DNA of 64,000 nt from Hyphomicrobiales bacterium (GCA_900471485.1 UCEU01000001.1:186001-250000); one strand, 5' to 3'; positions 1 through 9,515 are shown, numbered from the stretch's first letter. Notes: generated by a model not told the origin, from the letters alone. Numbers and translations are program-made.

Positions 1-3000
1 CACGACCACGGGATCGCGGATGATCACATCCCGGGTCGCATGCCCGACGCCTGATTTCGACCAGGCGACCGCCATCAGCTTGGCCGTGCCGTTGAACTGC
101 GGGATATCGAAGCTCACCGTCGCCTTGCCGTCGGCATCGAGCTTCACCGGACCGGAGAAGAAGGCGACGAGCTTCTGCGTCGGCGGGCTTGCCTGCAGCG
201 CGATCGCGCCGCCGTCGCCGCCGGTGCGGAGCTTGCCGGTCGCACCGAGCGAGCCGTCGATCAGGCGACCGTAGAGATCGCGGATTTCAAGGCCGAGCTG
301 GCGCTGGCCGAAGTACCAGTCCTCCGGGTTCGGCGGCTCGTAGCGTGTGAGGTTGAGGATGCCGACATCGACGGCGGCGACCGTCACATAGGCGTCCTCG
401 TTGGCGCCGGCGCCTGCCACGGCGAGCGTGATGGGCAGCGGGCCGCGCGGAAGCATCTTCTCCGGCGCGTCGATCTTCACCTGCAGCGCGCGTTCGGCGG
501 GATCGACCTTCAGCCACTTCACGCCGATGGCGCGCATCGGCATGTGGCTGTCCTGCGCATCGCCGGGGCGGAACAGCGTGGCGGTCACATAGGCGCCGGC
601 GCCCCAGTCGGCGGTGACGGGAATGTCGATCTCGCCGCCCTTGTCGCCGATCTCGGCATTCTGCACGGCGACCAGCGTTTCGGTCCCGGCTGCGATCATC
701 AGCTGGCCGGCATAGCGGGACGAGACCTTGAGCTTAGCGGTTTCACCGATCTTGTAGCTGTCCTTGTCCAGCGCGATTTCGAGCGCATCGGGCGTTTCGG
801 TCGATGTCGCCTGGACGAACCAGCCGGCGTCGAACTCCACGCTCGACGTCGGACCATCCGCCTCAGTGCTTTCCACCTCGAGGCGGTAGCGCCCCCAGCC
901 GACCGGGGACGAGATCTTGGCGCCGTCGAGCGTCGCATCGGCGGTGCCGTTGCCGACCTGCTCGGCATTGTAGATCGGCTCGTACTTCCAGGCCGTGCCG
1001 TCGCGGTACCACTGATAATCGCGGTTGAGCTTGAAGAGCTTCCAGCGCAGGCCCTTCATCTCCTCCTTCGTGCCATCGGCGCTGACGCCGATCACGGTGA
1101 AGTTGGCGATCGAATTTTCGCCGAGATCGCCCGAGAATTCCGGCTTGATGCCGATCATCGGGCCTTCGTTCTTGACCGGGATGACGAGCGAGCGTTCGAT
1201 GGCGCGACCACCGGCTTCCTGCATACGGATATAGACGGTGGCGTTCAGAAGCTGCGTCGTTGCCGGCAGCTCGCCCACCGTCAGATCGGTGACGCCTTCG
1301 CCGTTTTCGTCGAGATCGGGCAGCCCCTCGATGGTCTGCCGCGAATCCTCGCTGGCTTCCTCGTCGGCAAGGCCGAAGAAATAGCCCGGGAAGGCATCCG
1401 CCTGGCGGGTCGGCTTGATGACCACGTCGCCTTCGAGCGTCAGGCCCGCGGCCGGCGCGCCATAGAGATATTTGCCCGAGATGTTGACTGTTGCGGGCGT
1501 GTCGGGGCCGATGACCTTGGCCTCCGTCTTGATCTCCATGTCGGTCCTGTCGGGCACGAAGTCATCGACGAGGAATGTCTTCGTCGCGATCGGCGAGCCC
1601 TTGGGGTCGGTATGGATATTCATCGTCCAGGTACCGCGCATGGCGTTTTCCTGGATCGGCAGGTCGATGTTGTAGCCGCCGATATTGCTCGTCTGGCTGA
1701 CGATGCGGCGATCCTCGACGCCATCGGGGCGCATGAAGATGAAGGTGAGCGGCAGGTTCTCCACGGCCTTGCCGTCGACATCACGGGCGAGTGCCGAGGC
1801 ATGGACCGTTTCGCCGGCGCGGTAGATACCGCGTTCCGTCCAGCTCAACACATCGATCGCGCCGGGCGAGGCGCGGCCCGTGACGCCGCGGTCGGACAGG
1901 TCGAAGCCTGCGCGGGTCATGTCGAGGAAGACATAATCCGATGTGCCGTTGCGGGCGGTGACGACGGCAGGCGTCAATGCCGCCGTGGCGCGGATCAGCC
2001 CGGCGTTGAAGGTGGCGCGTCCGTCGGAGTCGGTCGTTGCCGTGCCGAGCACCTCGTTGTTCTTGGCGAGCAGCTGAAGCTCGACGCCGGCCATCGGCTT
2101 GGCGGATGCGAGCGAGCGCGTGAAGACGTTGAGACCATCGCTGCCGGCATAGGTGGTGACGCCGATATCGGAGACGACGAACCATTGCGTCGCCTGCGAG
2201 TTCCACTCCTGGTCCGGCGCGTTCGCCGCCGTCGCGGTCAGCACGTAGACCCCGGGCTTGCGTTCCGGCAGGGCCTCATCGACAGGGAAGCTGGTGACCA
2301 CGTCCTTGTTCAGCTCGTTGCCGATCTCGATCGACCCCTGCCAGACCAGTTCGCCGCTCTCGTCCTCGATGCGCTGGGCGCTGTAGCCGTCGAGCTGCGT
2401 CAGGAACTGCGAGCTCGTCAGAAGCGGTGCGATGCCGCGGTCGCCGATGCGGTAGAGCTTCAGGTTGGCCGACGCCATGTTGACCGAGACGATCGGGATG
2501 CCGCGCCGCGCCGTCGACGGTAGAACGAAGCTGTCTCCCGTGAAGCGGACGCTTGCCGTGCGGTCCTTGACGTAGATGTCGAGGCTAACAGGCGCTTCCA
2601 GCACCTCGTCCTCGGCCGAGGGTAGGCCGGTGCGGAATGCGATCTTGTAGTTCTCGCCATGCGTGAGCCCTTCGACGCAGATCTGCTTGTCCTTGGCCTC
2701 GAGCGCCTTCGGCGCGGCGCCGTTGAGTGTCACGAAGGGCGTGTAGTCGGTCGTCTTGACCAGCGAATCCGAGAAGGTGACGCAGGCGCGCGGGGTAGCG
2801 CTGTCGGCATCGACCGTGTGCTCGGTGATACGGAAGCCCTGCGTCGATTTCAGCTGCAGATAGGCGGCCTGCACGCCCTTGGCGTTCACCAGCGCAAGGC
2901 TTGCCTTGTAGGCGTTGAGCGCGCCGCGGTAGTTGGTGTTCTTTTCCAGCGCCGCCGCGAGCACGGCCAGCGCATCGGCGCGGCCGGAGGTGGTGCGCGA

Positions 3001-3648
3001 GAGCTCGTAGCCGTTGAGCGCGGCAAGAACCGCCTGTGCATAGATATCGCTGCCGCTGTTGTCGTCAGTCTTCACGAAGCTGTCGCCGGCGCGCGCCGTT
3101 TCCAGCCAGAGCTCGCCATTCTCAGGTGTCAGTGCCAGCGCGCCGCGGAACGATTTCAGCGCATCGATGACGTTGCCTGATGTCAGGTCGAGACGGCCGT
3201 TGGCGATCAGGCTGTCGGCGCCCTCGGCGCGCTGGTCGTCGGTCGCTTCGAGGTTGGCCTTGTCGTCGCGCGCCTGTTGCAGCACGTCCCCGGAGAGGAA
3301 GCCGAGGCGTGGCGCGGCGCCGAGATCCGGCTCCTGCTGTTTGTTCGTTTCGACGATCTTGCCGGCGATGGCGCCGGGGAAGGCATTCATCGTCTTGAAA
3401 TCGGATTTCAGGAAGCACCAGCTGGCCTTGGGATTATAGGTGAAGGCCTTGCAGGATTTGTCGCCGATGCAGGAGGCCTTGCACTGTTCCAGCGTCAGGT
3501 TCTGCTCCGTGCGCAGATCGAAGCCGAAATAGTCTGCATCCTTGATCGTCTGGATCTCGCGCTTCGTCTCCGCCGCGGGGGCAGGCGAGCTTGCGATGAT
3601 GGCGGAAAGGGCGACGGCGGCAATGGCGAAAAACGCGCGGACAGTCAT
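1..3648 (-). CDS. Alpha-2-macroglobulin family protein with N-terminal PAN domain (3' end outside window)
   Basis: The reading frame stays open from the ATG at 3648 to the window edge (1216 codons), so the C-terminal part is missing, including any thioester motif. A signal peptide (about residues 1-26, ending APAAA) targets it to the periplasm. A PAN/Apple-like module follows, with cysteines at about 56, 60, 66 and 78. A helical TPR-like stretch and long beta-rich macroglobulin repeats come next. Bacterial alpha-2-macroglobulins trap attacking proteases and usually sit beside pbpC, which would lie off the left edge. The sequence TCGGGGGGAACCT before the ATG gives a plausible ribosome site. 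The long antisense frames over this gene are shadows. Confidence 0.9.
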   Translation of the reverse strand, partial: MTVRAFFAIAAVALSAIIASSPAPAAETKREIQTIKDADYFGFDLRTEQNLTLEQCKASCIGDKSCKAFTYNPKASWCFLKSDFKTMNAFPGAIAGKIVETNKQQEPDLGAAPRLGFLSGDVLQQARDDKANLEATDDQRAEGADSLIANGRLDLTSGNVIDALKSFRGALALTPENGELWLETARAGDSFVKTDDNSGSDIYAQAVLAALNGYELSRTTSGRADALAVLAAALEKNTNYRGALNAYKASLALVNAKGVQAAYLQLKSTQGFRITEHTVDADSATPRACVTFSDSLVKTTDYTPFVTLNGAAPKALEAKDKQICVEGLTHGENYKIAFRTGLPSAEDEVLEAPVSLDIYVKDRTASVRFTGDSFVLPSTARRGIPIVSVNMASANLKLYRIGDRGIAPLLTSSQFLTQLDGYSAQRIEDESGELVWQGSIEIGNELNKDVVTSFPVDEALPERKPGVYVLTATAANAPDQEWNSQATQWFVVSDIGVTTYAGSDGLNVFTRSLASAKPMAGVELQLLAKNNEVLGTATTDSDGRATFNAGLIRATAALTPAVVTARNGTSDYVFLDMTRAGFDLSDRGVTGRASPGAIDVLSWTERGIYRAGETVHASALARDVDGKAVENLPLTFIFMRPDGVEDRRIVSQTSNIGGYNIDLPIQENAMRGTWTMNIHTDPKGSPIATKTFLVDDFVPDRTDMEIKTEAKVIGPDTPATVNISGKYLYGAPAAGLTLEGDVVIKPTRQADAFPGYFFGLADEEASEDSRQTIEGLPDLDENGEGVTDLTVGELPATTQLLNATVYIRMQEAGGRAIERSLVIPVKNEGPMIGIKPEFSGDLGENSIANFTVIGVSADGTKEEMKGLRWKLFKLNRDYQWYRDGTAWKYEPIYNAEQVGNGTADATLDGAKISSPVGWGRYRLEVESTEADGPTSSVEFDAGWFVQATSTETPDALEIALDKDSYKIGETAKLKVSSRYAGQLMIAAGTETLVAVQNAEIGDKGGEIDIPVTADWGAGAYVTATLFRPGDAQDSHMPMRAIGVKWLKVDPAERALQVKIDAPEKMLPRGPLPITLAVAGAGANEDAYVTVAAVDVGILNLTRYEPPNPEDWYFGQRQLGLEIRDLYGRLIDGSLGATGKLRTGGDGGAIALQASPPTQKLVAFFSGPVKLDADGKATVSFDIPQFNGTAKLMAVAWSKSGVGHATRDVIIRDPVVV

Positions 3649-4151
3649 AGGTTCCCCCCGAGATGCTGGCGCTCAAATCGGGCGCACTCTCGGCACTCGC
3701 TGCGTCATTGTCAACATGGATATCCGGCTGTTCCGGAATGGCGCAGTGGCAGTTTCGCCGTTCCCGCGCGAATGCTTGCCGGCCCCATTGTTTTGTGTCG
3801 GTACATTCCCTCGCGTAATCACCGCGGCGGTCAGACGAGGCCGGCCATCGATATCGCGGCATTCAGGGCCGCCGGCTGCAAGCGCATGAGAAGGGTGAAA
3901 AAACACGCCAATTTCCTCGATCGCAAGTGCACGCGAGGCAGGCAATGGCGCGATCGCCAACGGTTTGATCTGCCACGGGAATCCCGTCTGATGGGGCGGT
4001 TGATTAACGATTTGTCAACGTTAACAAATGCTTACCTGTGGATAAATCTGTTTCGGCGCGGAACATATCCGCCGACGGCCCGTTAACTGACCGAGCTTCG
4101 AATGCGAAGCCCGCCGCGTAACCGAGTTAACAGCGAAGCAGGGGACCTTTC
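3649..4151. other. Intergenic region, 503 bp
   Basis: It separates the divergent macroglobulin and response-regulator genes. The only supported element is the EcfG-type promoter at its right end. The region from about 4010 to 4050 is richer in A and T, with TTAAC repeats. Short open frames here have poor composition and no ribosome site. Confidence 0.6.
4060..4086 (+). promoter_or_regulatory. Candidate EcfG (general stress response) promoter
   Basis: GGAAC at 4060-4064, 16 bases, then CGTTAA at 4081-4086. This matches the published alphaproteobacterial EcfG/SigT consensus GGAAC-N16/17-CGTT exactly. The -10 element lies about 66 bp before the start of the receiver-only response regulator and points towards it. 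Confidence 0.7.
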
Positions 4152-4556
4152 ATGGGCGCCAATGTCGAACGCAAGCCACAGGAAGACAACACCGCGAACC
4201 AGCGGGTACTGATCGTGGAGGACGAGTTCCTGATTGCTCTCGATCTGGAACAAACCGTAAGGTCGCTCGGCCTCGAGGTCGCGGGGCTCGCCGTCAACAA
4301 GGAGCAGGCCCTGAAGCTGGCGCCGATGGCCGATATCGCCTTCGTCGATGTCAACCTGCTAGATGGCGCGACCGGCCCGGAAATCGGCCGGCGGCTCGTG
4401 GAGGACTATGGCGTGTCGGTAGTGTTCATGACCGGCAATCCCGAGGCGCTCACCGATCGGGTCAATGGTGTTCTCGGCGTCCTGACGAAGCCGGTCATGC
4501 CATCCGTCGTCGAGCGGTCGCTTCGCTATGCGGTGACCGCGCGACGCAGCGCCTGA
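4152..4556 (+). CDS. Single-domain response regulator (receiver only)
   Basis: A 134-residue protein made of one receiver domain and no output domain. The acidic pair E23-D24, phospho-acceptor D66, switch T94 and K113 are all present. The segment VVFMTGNPE around T94 resembles the FATGUY-type receivers (PhyR, SdrG) of the alphaproteobacterial general stress response, though it lacks the exact FATGY sequence. With the EcfG-type promoter upstream, a phosphotransfer or phosphate-sink role in stress signalling is a reasonable inference. No kinase gene is adjacent. The start follows GGGGACC. Confidence 0.88.
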   Translation: MGANVERKPQEDNTANQRVLIVEDEFLIALDLEQTVRSLGLEVAGLAVNKEQALKLAPMADIAFVDVNLLDGATGPEIGRRLVEDYGVSVVFMTGNPEALTDRVNGVLGVLTKPVMPSVVERSLRYAVTARRSA

Positions 4557-4565
4557 GGCAACAGC

Positions 4566-4586
4566 GCCTGAGCCAGGGGCTCAGGC
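4566..4586. terminator. Hairpin between convergent genes
   Basis: GCCTGAGCC and GGCTCAGGC form a perfect 9-bp stem with a 3-nt loop between the response regulator and uxuA, overlapping the uxuA stop codon. No T-run follows on either strand, so termination is only likely. Confidence 0.5.
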
Positions 4587-5768
4587 CATCTCTCCCTCGA
4601 ACTGATCGACCGCGGCGATGACGCCGCGCAACTCCGCCAATCCCTTCAAGCGGCCGATGCAGGAATAGCCCGGATTGACCGTCTTGGTCTGGTCGTCGAT
4701 CAGCAGATGACCATGGTCAGGCCGCATCGGAATGATGGTGTCGGCGCGGCCGGTCGCCTCGCGCCGGCGTTCCTCGGCGCGCAGCACCGAGATGAGAGAC
4801 ACCATGTTGACATCGCCAGCCAGATGTTCGGATTCGATGAAGGAACCATCGTCCTCCTTGCTGACGTTACGCAGATGCGCGAAGTGGATGCGATCGGCGA
4901 AACGACGCGCCATGTCGACGACGTCATTGCCGTGCCGCGAGCCGTAGGAGCCGGCGCAAAGGGTGATGCCGTTCGCGGTTTCATCGACCGCCGCAAGGAT
5001 CGTTTCGATATCCTCGGCTTTCGACACCACGCGCGGAAGGCCGAACAGCGAGAAGGGCGGATCGTCAGGATGGATCGCCAACCGGACGTTGTTTTCCGCT
5101 GCGACGGGAACGACTTCCCTCAGGAACTCGACGAGGTTGGCGCGCATGTCGCTGTCGGACAGCCCATCGAAAGAGTGGATATGCCCGCGGATGGTCTCGC
5201 GCGTGTGGCTGTCCTCGCCACCCGGCAGGCCGGCGATGATGTTGCGTTCAAGTGTTTCCACGTCCTCTTCGCTCATGGCCGCAAGACGTTGCCGCGCTGC
5301 GTCGACAAGCGCCGCGTCGTAGCTCGCTTCGGCGCCCGTGCGCTTCAGGACAAAGACGTCGTAGGCGACGAAATCGACCATGTCGAAGCGCAGCGCGAAG
5401 CCGCCGACATCGGTCGGATAGAGCAGGTTGGTGCGGGTCCAATCGACAACCGGCATGAAGTTGTAGCAGACGACGGGCACGCCGCCGCGGCCGAGATTGG
5501 CGAGGCTCTCTTTCCAGGCATCAACGTAGCGCCGCCAGTTCTTGTCGCGAAGTTTGATCGCCGAGTTGACCGGAATGGATTCGCAGACCGACCAGACCAT
5601 GCCAGCATTCTCGACGAGGGCCATGCGCTCGGCGACGTCGTCAGGGGTCCAGACACGGCCGTCGTAGATGTGGTGAAGAGCCGTCACGATGCCATGCGCA
5701 CCCGCCTGGCGCGCGTGTGACAGGGTGACGGGATCTTGCGGTCCGAACCAGCGCCAGCTTTCCAACAT
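4581..5768 (-). CDS. uxuA: D-mannonate dehydratase
   Basis: This enzyme dehydrates D-mannonate to 2-keto-3-deoxygluconate in hexuronate catabolism. The 395-residue length fits the family. Family motifs are visible: IHPDDPP, CAGSYGSR, AHLRN and MRPDHGH followed by NPGYS, which supply the His, Cys, His and Asp metal ligands. A longer frame begins at 5846, but the ATG at 5768 follows GGGAGG with an 8-nt spacer and begins MLESWRWFGP like the family. It diverges from a GntR regulator and SDR gene, forming a mannonate/glucuronate module. Confidence 0.93.
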   Translation of the reverse strand: MLESWRWFGPQDPVTLSHARQAGAHGIVTALHHIYDGRVWTPDDVAERMALVENAGMVWSVCESIPVNSAIKLRDKNWRRYVDAWKESLANLGRGGVPVVCYNFMPVVDWTRTNLLYPTDVGGFALRFDMVDFVAYDVFVLKRTGAEASYDAALVDAARQRLAAMSEEDVETLERNIIAGLPGGEDSHTRETIRGHIHSFDGLSDSDMRANLVEFLREVVPVAAENNVRLAIHPDDPPFSLFGLPRVVSKAEDIETILAAVDETANGITLCAGSYGSRHGNDVVDMARRFADRIHFAHLRNVSKEDDGSFIESEHLAGDVNMVSLISVLRAEERRREATGRADTIIPMRPDHGHLLIDDQTKTVNPGYSCIGRLKGLAELRGVIAAVDQFEGEMA

Positions 5769-5893
5769 CGAGCATTCCTCCCTTGAATGTTGGGCAATTA
5801 GAAAGAATTTTGACGATAACTGCAAGAGAAGAACCGATATTGCCAAATTAAGGCCAACATATTAGCCTCGTGCCCGGATCAGGGAGAGATAGT

Positions 5894-6583
5894 TTGGAGG
5901 CAGGCAATAGCGCGTCGGCCGTCGACGATGTCGTCAGGCAGATCAAGCAGCTCATTCGCGAGCGAGGGCTGGGCGTCGGCGACATCTTGCCGAGCGAGGC
6001 CGAACTTGCCGCAATGTTCGCTTCCAGCCGCAACACCGTGCGCGAGGCGTTCCGGACCTTGAAGGCCTATGGTGTCGTGGCGTCGCGCAGGAATGTCGGC
6101 GCGGTCCTGACGGATGGCCACCAGAACGCGATGCGCGACCTGTTTTCCTTCGCCATGGAGATATCGGTCGATGCATTCCGCGATATCCAGGGATACCGCC
6201 GGCTGACGGAAATGAACCTCTTCGATCTCCTGGTCGGTCGGCTCGCCGAGCCGGATTTCGCCGAGATGGACAGGATCAATCAGGCCATCCTCAACGCCGA
6301 CGATCCCGAGCACGCGTCGGAACTCGATTTCCAGTTTCACCGCCGTCTCGTCGACGCCGCCGGCAATCGGACGCTTTCTGAAACCTATGGCATGCTGAAG
6401 CCGGTTATCCAGCGGCTGATGCTCGCCGGCAAATCGCAGCGACCGGTGCTTGGCGGCGTCGTTGCCGAGCACGCGGATATTCTGCAGGCCCTGCGCAATG
6501 GGGACCGGATTGCTTTCGCCTATCACATGGACCGGCATCTGAGCGCTGGGCTCGAATTCATCGGTGATATCAGGAACACGTAA
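5894..6583 (+). CDS. FadR-subfamily GntR regulator, probably of hexuronate use
   Basis: An N-terminal winged helix (PSEAELAAMFASSRNTVREA) is followed by a C-terminal all-helical FCD ligand domain with LDFQFHRRLVDAAGN. The protein belongs to the UxuR/ExuR-like branch and probably binds a hexuronate intermediate. The TTG at 5894 is preceded by AGGGAG at 8-nt spacing and is preferred. An in-frame GTG at 5870 would add 8 residues but has no good ribosome site. It diverges from uxuA across about 125 bp and lies 20 bp before the SDR gene. Confidence 0.87.
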   Translation: MEAGNSASAVDDVVRQIKQLIRERGLGVGDILPSEAELAAMFASSRNTVREAFRTLKAYGVVASRRNVGAVLTDGHQNAMRDLFSFAMEISVDAFRDIQGYRRLTEMNLFDLLVGRLAEPDFAEMDRINQAILNADDPEHASELDFQFHRRLVDAAGNRTLSETYGMLKPVIQRLMLAGKSQRPVLGGVVAEHADILQALRNGDRIAFAYHMDRHLSAGLEFIGDIRNT

Positions 6584-6603
6584 AGTCAGCAGGGAGAAGG
6601 CTG

Positions 6604-7389
6604 GTGGGAGATTTCAGCGGCAAAGTGGCGGTGGTGACGGGAACCACGGGCATCGGGCGCGCGATCGCGTTGAAACTGGCGAGCGAAGGCGCTTCCGTCA
6701 GTTGCCTGGGGATTGATGAAGCGGCCAATGCGGAGCTTGCCGAATTGGCCGGCGCGGGTAATCTTCGCCTCGGCGTCGTGCGCACCGACGTTTCCGTTCC
6801 CGACCAAGTCAGGGCCGCGATCGCCGGCATTGCCGAGACATCCGGCGGCATCGATATCCTCGTCAATTCCGCGGCCGTGCATCCCTATGGTGACGCCACG
6901 AGCACGCCCTTCGACGTCTTCATGCGCTGCATGGCCGTCAATGTCGGTTCGATCCATTTGACAGCGGAATATTGCATTCCCGAGATGCGCAAGCGCGGCG
7001 GCGGCGTGATCGTCAACATATCGAGCGTCCAAGGCTTCGCCTGCCAGTCGGGCGTCTCGGCCTACGTGGCATCCAAGGGTGCCATCCACGCGCTGACGCG
7101 AGCCATGGCGCTGGATTTCGCGGCAGACAATATCCGTGTCGTCTCGATCAGTCCGGGGTCCGTGCGCACCCCGATCCTCGAACTCGCGGCGCGCACCTTC
7201 GAAGGCGAAGACGCCGATGTCGATGCGGTATTCAAGCGTTTCGGCGCGGCGCATCCGCTGGGACGCATCGCCGAGCCCGAGGAAGTGGCGGCGCTGGCGG
7301 CGTTCCTTGCATCCGACAAGGCAGGTTTCATCACCGGCTCCGATCACAGGATCGATGGCGGGCTCACGGCGGGCATTGGCGTGCGCTGA
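6604..7389 (+). CDS. SDR-family oxidoreductase, possible mannonate (fructuronate) dehydrogenase
   Basis: A 261-residue classical short-chain dehydrogenase. It has the cofactor motif TGTTGIG (12-18), NSAA at 88-91 in place of NNAG, and catalytic S141, Y154 and K158 (YVASK). The GTG start follows GGGAGAAGG. It is co-transcribed with the GntR regulator and faces uxuA. A role interconverting D-fructuronate and D-mannonate, replacing the unrelated UxuB, is therefore likely but inferred from context only. Confidence 0.85.
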   Translation: MGDFSGKVAVVTGTTGIGRAIALKLASEGASVSCLGIDEAANAELAELAGAGNLRLGVVRTDVSVPDQVRAAIAGIAETSGGIDILVNSAAVHPYGDATSTPFDVFMRCMAVNVGSIHLTAEYCIPEMRKRGGGVIVNISSVQGFACQSGVSAYVASKGAIHALTRAMALDFAADNIRVVSISPGSVRTPILELAARTFEGEDADVDAVFKRFGAAHPLGRIAEPEEVAALAAFLASDKAGFITGSDHRIDGGLTAGIGVR

Positions 7390-7408
7390 TAGCGCGTCGA
7401 CCAGTCGA

Positions 7409-8290
7409 TCATGTCGGCTGCAGGGTGCCGAACCATGCGACGAGCGCCAGCGATGCTACGCCGAGCGCTACGGCCGTGCCGGTCGAGCGCTTGAGGGTGG
7501 AAATCGAGCCGCTATGCGACAGCCTCGGGACGAGGAAGTAGCGGTTGATAACGGCAATCATCACCATGCCGGCGACGACAAGGATCTTCAGGCAGAGCAG
7601 GCGCTGGTAAGGAAGCGTCCAGTCGGTCGGTAATCCCCCGACGATCAAAAACGTGTTGGCGACGCCCGTGAGAAGGACAAGTGCCACCGCGACGTGACCG
7701 GCTGTCGAAAAGCACATCAGTGCCAGCCGTGCATCGGCACGCGACCTGTCGTCATCGAGCGCCGAGAATATGATCAGGACCGGGATCAGCGAGCCAAGCC
7801 AGGCGCCACCTGACAGGAGATGCAGGGTGTCGTTGAAACGATGCAGCACGCGAAGCCATCCATCATTCATTGCGGCGTGGCCGGTGATCGTCATGCCGGC
7901 AAGGAGCAGGGCGGCACACAAGGCCTGGATTGCTTTGCCGGAACGGATGCGCCCGACCGCCGCCGTGACGCACAGGCTGACGGTCGCTGCCGCTTGCACC
8001 ATCCACGCATGCCCGCCGCCGGTTTCCAGCAGCACCGATCGGATCAGATCGACGTCGCTGGCATCCGACCAACCGTTGCCGATCGTTGCCGTCAGGACCG
8101 CAGGAAATGCCAGCATTGTCGCAGCCAGCACCAGCACGGCGATCCGGTTGAACACGTGAAGCCTGCCGCTGACTGCGGCGGACAACCCGGCAGGCACCAG
8201 CGCGGCTAGATAGGCCGAGGAGCCCCATAGAAAGATGGCGGCGCCATAGACCAGGAAGCGGCAAAGGCTGAGGGCTATATCAGGTGTCAC
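7409..8290 (-). CDS. copD: CopD-family copper transport membrane protein
   Basis: A 293-residue polytopic inner-membrane protein with about eight hydrophobic segments, matching CopD/PcoD. Histidines near or inside membrane segments (GHAW, TGHAAMN, LHLLSG) are candidate copper ligands. CopD is thought to move copper between periplasm and cytoplasm, usually with CopC. No CopC gene is visible, but a PCuAC chaperone lies upstream on the same strand. The GTG start at 8290 overlaps the stop of a doubtful 62-codon frame by GTGA. Confidence 0.83.
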   Translation of the reverse strand: MTPDIALSLCRFLVYGAAIFLWGSSAYLAALVPAGLSAAVSGRLHVFNRIAVLVLAATMLAFPAVLTATIGNGWSDASDVDLIRSVLLETGGGHAWMVQAAATVSLCVTAAVGRIRSGKAIQALCAALLLAGMTITGHAAMNDGWLRVLHRFNDTLHLLSGGAWLGSLIPVLIIFSALDDDRSRADARLALMCFSTAGHVAVALVLLTGVANTFLIVGGLPTDWTLPYQRLLCLKILVVAGMVMIAVINRYFLVPRLSHSGSISTLKRSTGTAVALGVASLALVAWFGTLQPT

Positions 8291-8486
8291 GGCGCCCCGG
8301 CGAAGGCGGCGGCGCCGTTCGTTTCAAACCTGGCCCGAGGCGAGGCCACCGGAAGCGCTGTTGGTGCTGCCGCTCCCGGTAGGCCGCGCCTATGACAGGC
8401 GGGTTGACGTGTTGGTATCGACGCGGCGAATGGAGAGAAGAGTGTTGGCATGGCATGCTCGTTATGCCATTTCACCGCACGTGCGG

Positions 8487-8981
8487 CTACTGCGGCTTGG
8501 ACATATCCATCTGCGACTGAGTGCCGCTCATCGCTGCGCCCGCACCGCCGACCGTGAAGTCGACCTCGACCGGGCCCGCCTTCTCGAATGTCAGCGTCGC
8601 CTTGACCGTTTCGCCCTGCTTGAAGGGCTGGGCGACATCCATGAACATGATGTGGTAGCCGCCGGGCTTGAGCTCGATGGTCTGCCCCGCGGGGATAGCG
8701 AGACCGCCACTGACGGCACGCATGGTCATGATGCCGTTGTTGACACTCATTTGGTGTATTTCCGCAGATTTCGCGCGGTCCGAGCTGACGCCGACAAGCT
8801 TGTCATCGGTCGATCCGTTGTTGGTCACCGTGAGATAGCCGCCGCCGACCTTGGCGCCGGGCACCATGGCGCGCGCGTTCGGCTGCTCAATATCGATCGC
8901 GCCTGCCTTGGTTCCGGCGGCCGCGTGGCTGGCGAAGAGGCCTGAAAGGAGCAAGCCGATCAAGACGGTCTGTTTGTTCAT
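8487..8981 (-). CDS. Periplasmic copper chaperone PCu(A)C
   Basis: A 164-residue secreted protein with a signal peptide ending ASHAAA. It carries the PCuAC copper motif H-x-M ... M ... H-x-M in EIHQM, GIMTMR and YHIMFMDV, and ends with a Met-rich tail (SQMDMSKPQ). These chaperones hand Cu(I) to periplasmic sites, including the CuA centre of cytochrome oxidases. It lies about 200 bp upstream of copD on the same strand, with the DUF2946-like gene further upstream, suggesting a copper-handling unit. Confidence 0.9.
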   Translation of the reverse strand: MNKQTVLIGLLLSGLFASHAAAGTKAGAIDIEQPNARAMVPGAKVGGGYLTVTNNGSTDDKLVGVSSDRAKSAEIHQMSVNNGIMTMRAVSGGLAIPAGQTIELKPGGYHIMFMDVAQPFKQGETVKATLTFEKAGPVEVDFTVGGAGAAMSGTQSQMDMSKPQ

Positions 8982-9125
8982 GATGTTGTCCTCGAAGAAG
9001 ATTATTTTGCTGGCGGACGTGGTTGCCGGCCGGTTGAATGCGCACCGGATGTCCGGCGCCGCCCCGGTCGCCCCGCTAGGCTCTGTTCGAATGAGCGGAG
9101 TGCGGCGCTGACCCGGAGCGAGAAT

Positions 9126-9515
9126 CTATGCGGCTATCCGGTCGCGAGGTGGCGCGCGTGGTCGCCCTTCCGGCGGGACGATCTGCTTGCGGGGGAAGTC
9201 GAGCATGGCCAGCAGGCCGATATTGGTTTCATCGAAGACGGCCGCGCCTATGTCGCCTGCCGGTCCGGAAAGGCAGACGGATGCGCTGATGCGGCAGGCA
9301 TCGCAACCATGCATGTGCGATTTACCGTGGCTCTTGCCACGATCGGCGTCGCCGCTCGCGCAGATGAAGGGAATGGCTCCGTCAGGCAGGGCATATGCGG
9401 CCAGAGCTGCATGAACGGACGCAGCAGCCGCGACAGAGGTGGGCGTCTGATGAGCAAAGGCGATCAATGTCAGCGCGACGGCGCAAATGACGCGCGTCAT
9501 CCACCGGACGATCAT
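9126..9515 (-). CDS. Small secreted Cys/His protein resembling DUF2946
   Basis: A 129-residue protein with an N-terminal hydrophobic segment (about 9-30) and a central metal-binding-looking stretch with SHMHGCDACR and further cysteines (FICASG, SVCLSG). Length, layout and its place beside copper genes recall DUF2946 proteins, but I cannot confirm the family. A strong ribosome site (GGAGGAGAGGA) directly precedes the ATG. A role in binding periplasmic copper is inference. Confidence 0.65.
   Translation of the reverse strand: MIVRWMTRVICAVALTLIAFAHQTPTSVAAAASVHAALAAYALPDGAIPFICASGDADRGKSHGKSHMHGCDACRISASVCLSGPAGDIGAAVFDETNIGLLAMLDFPRKQIVPPEGRPRAPPRDRIAA

Noticed and set aside
544-2523. 659-codon plus-strand frame
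   Set aside because: It is the exact antisense of the alpha-2-macroglobulin gene. Its product is Arg/Asp-rich with no domain, a usual high-GC shadow.
5784-5860. TGTTGG...CCAACA arms between uxuA and the GntR gene
   Set aside because: The arms are short, widely spaced and imperfect, and no GntR-type core (GT-N-AC) was found, so no operator is called.
8287-8475. 62-codon frame before copD with a GTGA overlap
   Set aside because: Third-position GC is low and the product is Pro/Ala/Arg-rich with no signal peptide or CopC motif. The overlap alone is not enough.
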